DNA from: an uncultured Roseburia sp.
GTDB lineage: Bacteria; Bacillota; Clostridia; Lachnospirales; Lachnospiraceae
Assembly (NCBI GenBank): GCA_900756925.1
Contig: CAAELX010000056.1
Coordinates: forward strand, 1-27,426
Direction of reading: 5' to 3'
Length of the DNA: 27,426 bases
The notes under the pieces are model-generated. The model made no database searches, was not told the origin of the DNA, and was given only the letters and a program-made list of their open reading frames with translations. Below, one piece after another: positions 21,804 to 27,426 of the stretch; positions within the stretch are counted from its first letter, which is position 1; each line of letters begins with the position of its first letter. The translations under genes were made by a program, and so were the position numbers.

Positions 21804-22493
21804 CTACAGTGCCTCCAACTGTTCCGGAAGTTTGGACAGGTTATGGATCCTGTAATCCGGGTGGATATCCCCGTTGTCGGTCACCTGTGGATCTTTCTGG
21901 TACCAGATGGTCTTAAGTCCTGCCCGGATGCCTCCTAAGATGTCCGAAGAGAGACTGTCCCCGACCATCACTGACTCCTCTTTCTTAAAATCCGGGATAT
22001 GGGAAAAGCAATACGCAAAGAACTGCGGATCTGGTTTGTGGAAGCCAATTTTTTTCGAAATAAAGAAGTCATTAAAATATGGGGCAATACCAGAGTCTTT
22101 GATTCTCTGCCGCTGCACCTCATAGGTGCCGTTCGATGCCGCATACAGACGGTATTTGCCGGACAGCTGCTGCAAAAGCTCCATCGCTCCATCCACAAGC
22201 TCATGTTCAAATGCAAGATTGTGCTCATACTCTTTCGCCGCGTATTCCGGTGCCGCATCAATCCCAAGCTCTTTGAAAAAGATTTTATAGCGGTTAATCT
22301 TCACCTGCTCCTGCGTCAGTTCACCAAGCTCTAAGAGCTTCCACTGCGAGCGGTTGATCTCGCTGTAGCGCTGTAATACTGCCGGAGTCGGATCCACTCC
22401 GATTTTGAGCAGGGCTTTTTGCAAAGCTCCCTGTTCCGCTTTGTGGAAGTCAAGAATCGTGTCATCTAAATCCATCAGGATGGTTGTAATCAT
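21804..22493 (-). CDS. HAD-superfamily hydrolase, YjjG-type
   Basis: Phosphatase of the haloacid dehalogenase superfamily, most like the YjjG nucleotidase group that removes phosphate from (non-canonical) nucleoside monophosphates. The 229-residue protein has motif I DLDDT with nucleophile D8 and acid/base D10, a helical cap, motif II in YAASNGTYEV (S120), motif III lysine K153 in GFHKPDPQFF, and motif IV GDSLSSDI (178-185). AAAGGA lies 11 nt before ATG 22491-22493. It is preceded by a 396-nt gap full of inverted and tandem repeats. Substrate is inferred from family only. Confidence 0.9.
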   Translation of the reverse strand: MITTILMDLDDTILDFHKAEQGALQKALLKIGVDPTPAVLQRYSEINRSQWKLLELGELTQEQVKINRYKIFFKELGIDAAPEYAAKEYEHNLAFEHELVDGAMELLQQLSGKYRLYAASNGTYEVQRQRIKDSGIAPYFNDFFISKKIGFHKPDPQFFAYCFSHIPDFKKEESVMVGDSLSSDILGGIRAGLKTIWYQKDPQVTDNGDIHPDYRIHNLSKLPEQLEAL

Positions 22494-22566
22494 ATTTAGG
22501 GATCATCCTTTCACTTGTATTTTTCAAGCATTTATGTAATACGATCAACCGGCAGATTTTATCGCT

Positions 22567-22636
22567 ATTGTCATGAAACTGGAAAGGGCGTGCCCGCCAC
22601 CGGTACACACCCCTTTTTCTTTTTATTCATGACAAT
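22567..22636. repeat. 11-bp inverted repeat enclosing a GC hairpin
   Basis: ATTGTCATGAA (22567-22577) pairs perfectly with TTCATGACAAT (22626-22636). Inside, AAAGGG and CCCTTT arms with GTG/CAC extensions form a second layer. The same word TTCATGACAAT recurs at 22695-22705, where it is part of ATTGT-TCATG-ACAAT. No T-run follows on either strand in the right place, so it is not a standard terminator. Confidence 0.6.
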
Positions 22637-22660
22637 ACCTGACAAGTTAGCTTTTGATCA

Positions 22661-22780
22661 CTTGTAGAATGTTCGCGGAGCGTGCATTCTATTGTTCATG
22701 ACAATGAAAAGTTCGCGAAGCGTGCTTTTCATCGTTTCTGATGATAACACGTTTCCAAAACGTGCTTTTCATCGTTTTCC
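22661..22780. repeat. Three tandem 40-bp hairpin units
   Basis: Units at 22661-22700, 22701-22740 and 22741-22780 share CGTGC at 22681, 22721 and 22761, exactly 40 bp apart. Unit 1 folds AGAATG/CATTCT around TTCGCGGAGCGTG, unit 2 GAAAAG/CTTTTC around TTCGCGAAGCGTG; the outer stems changed on both sides so pairing is kept, while the CGC/GCG inner stem is constant. Unit 3 forms CACGTTT-CCA-AAACGTG and shares CGTGCTTTTCATCGTTT with unit 2. A degenerate fourth unit may lie before 22660. Spacers are not unique in the CRISPR sense. The rest of the 22494-22889 gap shows no gene. Confidence 0.7.
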
Positions 22781-22889
22781 GGAGTAATCTTCATTTACCT
22801 CATCGAACGTTTCTTATTTTGTTATAATCTGCACGGTTTTTCTGATAATTTTATCTTATCATAATTCTCACAAAAAAGATACGGTTTTC

Positions 22890-24170
22890 TTACTCTGCAA
22901 ATATTGTACAAATATAACTTACTTCCGGATTGTCCCGCAGCTTCATCAGTGTATCTTTCTGGCAGACGAAGCTGAATCCATACACACGCAGTCCATCCCG
23001 TTCCACGCTCTCGATCATGCCGTCGTAGTCTGCCCTTCTGTCGTATTCTAACATGTCTGCAAGCTCCGGATGATCGCGCATATAGCTTAACAGGCTGATA
23101 AAATGCGTCTTCATCTTCTCCGGATCCTCCGACATATCCCAGCTGTCTGAATCGCTGTTATCCAACTGGCACAGATACGGATAGGTGGCTCTGTCCCAGT
23201 CCTTGCAGGTTCCACTCGGGTTGATGAGGATCCCCGTATTTACAGATCCGCTACACATGTACTGATTCTCATACGAAGTATACAGAGCGCACCAGAAGCC
23301 ATCCGCGCCGCCAAACTGTTCTTTGGTCCAGTCCAGGAAATCTGCATAGTCCGTCAGTGATTTTAAAGAAACATATGCCCTGTACTTCTCTGTATCACTG
23401 AGTTCTTCTATCGCCGAATATGCATTCTCCCACGTCCCGTTGATTCCCCAGCTTTTCTTCGTATCCTGATCATAATAATGAAAGGTTGCATATTGCTCTA
23501 CTTCCTCCGGCACAAAAAAAGTATTTCCGGATGGACTTTTCAACACATCGGTATTATAAAGCGTCAGTTTTCCACGTTTTAATACCCCGTTCACCGTCAT
23601 ATTCCTCGTGTAATAAAAGCTCTGCGGAATCGAAATCTGATAGGTTCCATACCCATTTGAAACCGCGTTTGCCTGGCTCCGGTAGCTCGCCGGCCAATAT
23701 AATTCCGAGTAGACACTGATGTCAAGGCTCATCCGGTTTGTTGTGATAGTACCTGTTTCCTCATCTTTCCCCACAACCTCATTCGGATTATAGAAAAACA
23801 GATCAACCGCCTTCGGAAGTACAAAGATGACGCCGAGCACGAGTACAAACAGTACCGCGCCAACCGTCACTCCCATTTTGACAAATGCCCTGCGGATCAT
23901 TTTCTGCACGTTCTTTACGAACAAAGCCTCTCCGTTGTCTGGTTTTTCCCCATTTTCAGAATCTTTTCCAGCTTTCTCTCCGTCATGTTTCCCGGATTGT
24001 GCTGCCCCTTCCTCCCCGGCAGCAATGTCTGCAAGCCCCGGGATCTCTTCCTTCTCGTAGAGGTAATCGCCAATGGCTTCCTGTCTCTCAATATCCGCTT
24101 CCACTTTCTTCCGCTTCTCTTCATCTAACGTTCCATCCTGATACAGCTTCAACAATTCACGATAGGTCAT
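22890..24170 (-). CDS. Anti-sigma factor with Sigma_reg N- and C-terminal domains
   Basis: Membrane anti-sigma factor for the ECF sigma gene it overlaps. From ATG 24168-24170 it has 426 residues: an N-terminal cytosolic part (about 1-95) with the YRELLKLYQDGTLDEEKR sigma-binding-type helix and a charged linker, one transmembrane helix (about 100-122, VGAVLFVLVLGVIFVLP), and a large external domain (about 130-425) of the Sigma_reg_C type that likely senses envelope stress. The preceding ATG at 24174-24176 sits only 3 nt from GGAGG (24180-24184), while ATG 24170 is 9 nt away, so the latter is preferred. Coding overlaps the sigma gene by 14 nt, so translation is coupled. No terminator of normal type follows. 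Confidence 0.88.
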   Translation of the reverse strand: MTYRELLKLYQDGTLDEEKRKKVEADIERQEAIGDYLYEKEEIPGLADIAAGEEGAAQSGKHDGEKAGKDSENGEKPDNGEALFVKNVQKMIRRAFVKMGVTVGAVLFVLVLGVIFVLPKAVDLFFYNPNEVVGKDEETGTITTNRMSLDISVYSELYWPASYRSQANAVSNGYGTYQISIPQSFYYTRNMTVNGVLKRGKLTLYNTDVLKSPSGNTFFVPEEVEQYATFHYYDQDTKKSWGINGTWENAYSAIEELSDTEKYRAYVSLKSLTDYADFLDWTKEQFGGADGFWCALYTSYENQYMCSGSVNTGILINPSGTCKDWDRATYPYLCQLDNSDSDSWDMSEDPEKMKTHFISLLSYMRDHPELADMLEYDRRADYDGMIESVERDGLRVYGFSFVCQKDTLMKLRDNPEVSYICTIFAE

Positions 24171-24672
24171 AGTCATTTTCCTCCATATAAGCCTTCAGTT
24201 CCCGCTTCGCCCGATACGCCGACACCCTTACATTTTCCGGTGTCAGATGCAGCACCGCCGCGATCTCTTTCTGTGAGAGTCCGCCAAAATACTGCATTTC
24301 CAGCACCTCTCTTTTCTTTCCGTCCAGTGTTCCAAGCGCCTGATACAGCTTCCGTCTGCGTTCCTCCGAAATCAGCTTCTCTAGCACTTCATCTGCCGTC
24401 CCGGATGCCTCTTCCTCCTGTCTGTCCGGAAGTTTCTCTATCGGCATGCAGTTCTTTTCCCTGCGGTAATAGTTATAATACAGGTTGCGCGCCACCATGT
24501 AGAGCCATGCCCGCATGTTCGTGTGTGCGTCCGAAAGTGTCAGCAGTGCCTTTAAAAACGTCTCCTGAAGCAGATCCTCCGCCAGACTCCGGTTCCCACA
24601 CAGGGAGAACAGGTAAAGATATAGTTCCCGCTCATAACGCTGATACAGCTCCCGCAGCAGACCTTTATCCAT
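24157..24672 (-). CDS. ECF-type RNA polymerase sigma factor
   Basis: Extracytoplasmic-function sigma-70 factor of 171 residues. Region 2 is at about 8-75 (YQRYERELYLYLFSLCGNRSLAEDLLQETFLKAL, then WLYMVARNLYYNYYRR for -10 recognition) and region 4 at about 110-165 (LSQKEIAAVLHLTPENVRVSAYRAKREL helix-turn-helix for -35 recognition). GGGAGGGAG precedes ATG 24670-24672. It overlaps the anti-sigma gene by 14 nt, so the pair forms one envelope-stress module. Target genes are not shown; such factors usually activate their own promoter. Confidence 0.95.
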   Translation of the reverse strand: MDKGLLRELYQRYERELYLYLFSLCGNRSLAEDLLQETFLKALLTLSDAHTNMRAWLYMVARNLYYNYYRREKNCMPIEKLPDRQEEEASGTADEVLEKLISEERRRKLYQALGTLDGKKREVLEMQYFGGLSQKEIAAVLHLTPENVRVSAYRAKRELKAYMEENDYDLS

Positions 24673-24720
24673 GGCTCCCTCCCTTCCGCCGACCGGCTTT
24701 TGTATTTTGTTCGTTCACCT

Positions 24721-24750
24721 ATATAACAATGTCAGGGGGAAAATGTTACA
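24721..24750 (-). promoter_or_regulatory. Possible autoregulated promoter of the sigma operon
   Basis: Minus strand TGTAAC (24745-24750), 18-bp spacer, TTATAT (24721-24726), about 50 nt before the sigma start codon. TGTAAC resembles the AAC-type -35 of ECF sigma factors. The -10 is not the CGTC/CGTA type, so the call is weak. Confidence 0.35.
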
Positions 24751-24767
24751 ATTCTGTCTGAAATTTT

Positions 24768-25313
24768 TCATTGCCACTGCTCCGTCAGATCAATCCAGTA
24801 TCTTTCCAGGCTTTCCTGTTTCTGTTCACAATAAACAATCCCATCATAGACACCGCCATTTTTCAAGATTGTTTTTCTGCTTCCGACATTGTCGTCCAGG
24901 CAGCAGACTAATATCCGATCCAGACCGATGCTTTTGCAAAATGGCTGGATATTCTTTAACATCCAGGTTGCATAACCTTTTCTTCTCTCGGAAGGTCTTA
25001 CGGAATAGCCGATGTGCCCGGCATATTTTTCCAGATATTCATTAAAATAATGTCTTACCTGGATCATGCCAACTAATCTGGAATCACTCTTTCTGATACA
25101 CAAAAACTGGGAAGCAGCTACCATTCCTTCCGGAACTGTCTGTGGGTTCTCACAGCTTTTCGTCCAGCCCAAATACGCTTTCATGTCATCAAATCTTCTG
25201 AGCGGTCCGCATCCATCCATGGAATCGCTGTTTTCCAGGAAGTCTTTTTTATAAGCTAATAATTCGGTAACATATTGTTCCGATGGTTTTACTAATACTA
25301 ACTCTTCTTCCAT
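24768..25313 (-). CDS. GNAT family N-acetyltransferase
   Basis: Acetyl-CoA-dependent N-acetyltransferase of 181 residues. The acetyl-CoA-binding motif A is IGYSVRPSERRKGYAT (RxxGxA core RKGYAT, about 113-118), followed by the LKNIQPFCKSIGLDRILVCCLDDNVGS block and the GGVYDGIVY terminal strand region. The N-terminal half (LLAYKKDFLENSDSMDGCGPLRRF) matches a group of GNAT proteins common in Firmicutes and of unknown acceptor. AGGAG lies 5 nt before ATG 25311-25313. Ends close behind the sigma promoter region; no terminator is visible between them. Confidence 0.88.
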   Translation of the reverse strand: MEEELVLVKPSEQYVTELLAYKKDFLENSDSMDGCGPLRRFDDMKAYLGWTKSCENPQTVPEGMVAASQFLCIRKSDSRLVGMIQVRHYFNEYLEKYAGHIGYSVRPSERRKGYATWMLKNIQPFCKSIGLDRILVCCLDDNVGSRKTILKNGGVYDGIVYCEQKQESLERYWIDLTEQWQ

Positions 25314-25459
25314 TTTTCTCCTCTGTTATAAACTGTCAATAAGCCAGAATCTTTCCATCTGTTTTTTCACAACAATCCATTCGAATTAGGTAAATACTGT
25401 TTTTCCAATTTCGTCCTGTGAATAACCACTACCAGCAGTTATCCAACATTATCGGATAA

Positions 25460-25690
25460 CTAAACCCTCTTGTAATTATGAGTTATTCGAATTTTTCGAA
25501 TGACTGAATTCTGTTGCAGGAAATGATCTTCTCGCAATAGCATCTTCAACAAAGCTGAACACAAATCATAGTCAGCGCATTCCAGGCGTTTTAACTCTTC
25601 GTTACAATTTATAGACTCTGTGGTCATGTAATCCCAGTAGTTTGTTTTTAAGTCACCAGGCTCTTCAAGCACCTCATAGCTATTGGTTAC
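25460..25690 (-). pseudogene. Truncated conserved hypothetical (DUF6508-like tail)
   Basis: The minus frame from about 25690 to 25460 reads YEVLEEPGDLKTNYWDYM, then INCNEELKRLECADYDLC, then ALLKMLLREDHF. I recall this as the C-terminal part of a conserved Lachnospiraceae protein in which LLREDHF is followed by about 20 more residues. Here the frame changes right after: a one-base shift gives CNRIQSFEKFE and a stop, resembling the expected NGSFERR segment. A stop lies just upstream at the 5' end, so both ends are lost. Family name is tentative. Confidence 0.55.
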
Positions 25691-25697
25691 ATTTTAG

Positions 25698-25910
25698 TTT
25701 AAAAAGGATTTGAAGCTTACAAAAAAGCAAAATAAAAATCTTGATAAGCTGTTTGAGGTAATCGATATTCTGGCGAATGGCGGTACGCTAGATGCAAAAT
25801 ACAGGGATCATGACCTTACAGGAAACTACAAAGGTACGCGTGAGTGTCACATCGAACCGGACTGGTTGCTCATTTATGAGATTCAGAAAGCATCTATCAG
25901 ATTGATATGA
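25698..25910 (+). pseudogene. Truncated YafQ/RelE-type toxin remnant
   Basis: The plus frame reads FKKDLKLTKKQNKNLDKLFE, then VIDILANGGTLDAKYRDHDL, TGNYKGTRECHIEPDWLLIYEI, the diagnostic core of YafQ-family mRNA interferases of type II toxin-antitoxin systems. Both ends are broken: TAG at 25695-25697 stands where homologues have a residue before FKKDLK, and after IYEI the frame runs into QKASIRLI and stops at TGA 25908-25910, losing the last strand with the catalytic histidine usually found in GTHSDLF. No RelB/DinJ antitoxin gene is beside it. Most likely inactive. Confidence 0.8.
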
Positions 25911-26050
25911 TACCTCTGAAGTAGACAAGGTAAATATCCAAAATCTACTTTGGAGCTATTTTTATGGAAAGAAAACCCAAGTGTACAGTTGAAGAAAAAA
26001 TTTCTGCTGTCGAGGATTATCTGAATGCAAGGATATTACCTGATTATACG
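25908..26050 (+). mobile_element. IS3-family insertion-sequence end with orfA start
   Basis: From about 25908 the sequence has TGATACCTCTGAAGTAGA, an 18-nt gap and TCTACTTTGGAGCT, forming an imperfect hairpin, then GGAG 8 nt before ATG 25964-25966. The frame begins MERKPKCTVEEKISAVEDYL, typical of the N-terminal helix-turn-helix of IS3-family orfA. After about 28 codons the similarity is lost and the frame runs on antisense to the neighbouring peptidase fragment, stopping at 26131. No orfB or right end is present, so this is a deleted IS. Confidence 0.6.
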
Positions 26051-26226
26051 AAATCACTCCCTTTTAAAGCATGTGGCATAATTACAACTTCCAATCCAAA
26101 GTCTCTTTCCAATCGTTCTTTTGCAATATAATATTTATGTATAAGCTCCTTATCTCCCAATCCTCCCCAGGACAAGCTAACAATTGCTACTTTATCTCCT
26201 TTTTTTAATTGATTAGGCTTAATCAT
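26044..26226 (-). pseudogene. N-terminal fragment of S66 (LD-carboxypeptidase/MccF-like) peptidase
   Basis: The 60-residue frame starts MIKPNQLKKGDKVAIVSLSW (ATG 26224-26226, AGGGG 10 nt upstream) and continues to MPHALKGSDFV. This is the standard beginning of S66-family serine peptidases (about 300-350 residues), including the VAIVSLS strand. The frame ends in a stop that arises at the junction with the IS3 remnant; the nucleophile serine region and the rest are absent, so it is not functional. Confidence 0.75.
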
Positions 26227-26286
26227 ACTCGTCTAACCCCTCGATTTTCTACTATGATTTTTTCAAAACTATCTTTCCCTAACATT

Positions 26287-26769
26287 CTATAATTTTAGAA
26301 CTGCTACAACTTCCTCATCATCCATTTCACCATTTTCAGTGAAACCATATTGTGCATACAATTTCTTGGCAATTTCATTTTCCGGCTCATATGATAAATA
26401 GCAATATTCCGCTTTCCCGCACGGAAACGTTCTGATAAAATCTAGTGCTAATTCCATTGCAGTCCTACCATATCCTTTATTTTGAAATTTTTCATCAATC
26501 ATTAATCGCCAAATACTATAATTTCCATAAGCAATCTGCGGAGGATTTTCATAAGAATCATCTACATCAAATCCAACCATCAAAAATCCTACTGGTATCT
26601 CTTCATCGAAGATCCCAAATGGAAAAGCATGTCCATTTCCTGTAATTGAAATATAAGCTTCAATTATACTTAAATCATTCGGCGCAACAAATGATTTCTG
26701 TGCTTCACTCACTTGAAGTTTTAATATATCCCATATATTTTTTGCATTTACTTCTACTAATCTAACCAC
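26287..26769 (-). CDS. GNAT acetyltransferase, spermine/spermidine-type
   Basis: N-acetyltransferase of 160 residues if started at GTG 26767-26769, which has GGAG 7 nt upstream; the longer TTG start at 26793 lacks a site. Features: LRLVEVNAKN-like start (here VRLVEVNAKNIWDILKL), WRLMIDEKFQNKGYGRTAM with motif A (QNKGYG), and YEPENEIAKKLYAQYGFTENGE. This pattern matches BltD/PaiA-type polyamine and diamine acetyltransferases. AT-rich codon use unlike the genes left of 25,300. It lies 29 nt after the Nudix gene. Confidence 0.85.
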   Translation of the reverse strand: MVRLVEVNAKNIWDILKLQVSEAQKSFVAPNDLSIIEAYISITGNGHAFPFGIFDEEIPVGFLMVGFDVDDSYENPPQIAYGNYSIWRLMIDEKFQNKGYGRTAMELALDFIRTFPCGKAEYCYLSYEPENEIAKKLYAQYGFTENGEMDDEEVVAVLKL

Positions 26770-26798
26770 TCTTAATCTCCACTTATTTGTCAAAATTT

Positions 26799-27227
26799 TT
26801 AAACAAATCCATTCTGTCGAGCCTTTTCAAGCAACTTAGGCTGTATATCAGGATATGTCCATTCTGAAGGTAGTTCCTCCATAATTACTATTTTTTCCAT
26901 TTCACTATGTAATTCTTCCTCAAAAGAAAAAACATCCGCATAAAATAGCATTCCAAAAGTTTCTTCACCATTGAAATTATCTGAGGCAGTAACAGAATAT
27001 ACACAAATTGGTCTAATATCATATTCTTTAGCACCTGTTTCTTCATGCAGTTCTCTCTTTGCGGTTTCAGTAATACTTTCTCTTAACTCTCTATGCCCGC
27101 CTGGAACTTCCCAAGTATTTCTTTTTTTATGTTTACAGAAAACCCACTTCCCATTTGTTTTAGTTATGATTACAGCAAACTTTAATAAAGAATCATCCAC
27201 TTCATCATAAAATTTTACAATCGTCAT
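26799..27227 (-). CDS. Nudix hydrolase
   Basis: Pyrophosphohydrolase of nucleoside-diphosphate-linked compounds, or an inactive relative of 8-oxo-dGTP hydrolases. From ATG 27225-27227 (AGGA 5 nt upstream) it has 142 residues. The Nudix box is complete: G44-x5-E50-x7-REL-x-EE-x-G (GHRELRE, then KRELHEETGA, 44-66). The upstream WEVPGG and downstream FYADVFSFEEE blocks fit. An ATG seven codons earlier has no site. It begins 13 nt after the next gene's stop, so they are co-transcribed. Substrate cannot be inferred. Confidence 0.9.
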   Translation of the reverse strand: MTIVKFYDEVDDSLLKFAVIITKTNGKWVFCKHKKRNTWEVPGGHRELRESITETAKRELHEETGAKEYDIRPICVYSVTASDNFNGEETFGMLFYADVFSFEEELHSEMEKIVIMEELPSEWTYPDIQPKLLEKARQNGFV

Positions 27228-27240
27228 ATAGTTCCTTCCA

Positions 27241-27423
27241 TTAAGCAATATGTAAAGATTTCTTCAAAAAATCTACGACACTCTTTTGATATTGATCTTT
27301 TATGATATTTTCTTTGCTTTCTTCAAGACTTCCATCAACAAAATATTTGCCGTTTTCTTTATTGATTGATAATGAATCAAGAGGCCATCCTTCAAATCTT
27401 TTTGATGAAGCTTTATCAATCAT
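27241..27423 (-). CDS. Unrecognised protein, probably cut by the window edge
   Basis: A frame open to the window edge encodes at least 60 residues, visible from an ATG at 27421-27423 (which may be internal): FEGWPLDSLSINKENGKYFV, then VDGSLEESKENIIKDQYQKS and ending VVDFLKKSLHIA. It is soluble and charged, with an alpha-helical C terminus. I do not recognise the family. No ribosome site can be seen because the sequence ends 3 nt upstream, and the frame (TAT codon) continues. It lies 13 nt before the Nudix gene and is probably in its operon. Confidence 0.5.
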   Translation of the reverse strand: MIDKASSKRFEGWPLDSLSINKENGKYFVDGSLEESKENIIKDQYQKSVVDFLKKSLHIA

Positions 27424-27426
27424 ATA

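Noticed and set aside
22661..22780. CRISPR array
   Set aside because: Regular 40-bp period but the repeats are imperfect hairpins, there are no unique 30-40-nt spacers between near-identical repeats, and no cas genes are nearby.
25437..25461. Terminator AGTTATCC/GGATAACT
   Set aside because: 8-bp perfect stem but no T-run on either strand.

Overview
The window comes from a low-to-mid GC Firmicute, most likely a gut-type Lachnospiraceae (class Clostridia). This is inferred from AGGAGG-type ribosome binding sites, protein families typical of that group (EcfT/EcfA pair next to truA-rplM-rpsI, VanW protein, DUF4080 radical SAM protein, MMPL plus YhgE-like pair, Sigma_reg-type anti-sigma factor), and the flavour of the decayed genes at the right end. 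Almost every gene lies on the minus strand; the only intact plus-strand gene is a ybaK-type Cys-tRNA(Pro) deacylase.

Positions 1-10,060 read right to left as a housekeeping region. A promoter at about 9,900 can drive VanW protein, AIR-synthase-like protein, Lrp regulator, aminotransferase, trmL, ecfA1, ecfA2 and ecfT, ending at a strong terminator at 2171-2218. Then come truA and, from its own sigma-A promoter with a structured L13-type leader, rplM-rpsI, closed by a 14-bp terminator hairpin. Two perfect DnaA boxes sit between truA and the rplM promoter. A 34-residue membrane microprotein is encoded at 9954-10058.

Positions 10,100-19,600 hold a DEDDh exonuclease plus B12-binding radical SAM pair, an MntP-like membrane protein whose promoter is flanked by a 13-bp inverted repeat, a coiled-coil membrane protein coupled to an MMPL transporter downstream of a TetR regulator, a small conserved protein and a DUF308 membrane protein. 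Terminators and promoters overlap at two of these junctions.

Positions 19,600-25,300 hold ybaK, an SseB-domain protein, a YjjG-type HAD phosphatase, an ECF sigma/anti-sigma pair and a GNAT protein. The two long gaps here are rich in structure: a 203-bp nested imperfect palindrome between ybaK and the SseB gene, and three tandem 40-bp hairpin units with compensating stem changes, next to further inverted repeats, upstream of the HAD gene.

From about 25,300 to the end the DNA is more AT-rich and looks accessory: four broken gene pieces in 770 bp (a conserved hypothetical, a YafQ-type toxin, an IS3-type transposase start, an S66 peptidase start), then an intact GNAT protein, a Nudix hydrolase and an edge-truncated unknown. 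At the far left edge, two 24-25-bp direct repeats resemble the end of a mobile element outside the window. No tRNA, rRNA or CRISPR array was found. I did not find a clearly new multi-gene system; the most unusual signals are the intergenic structured repeats.
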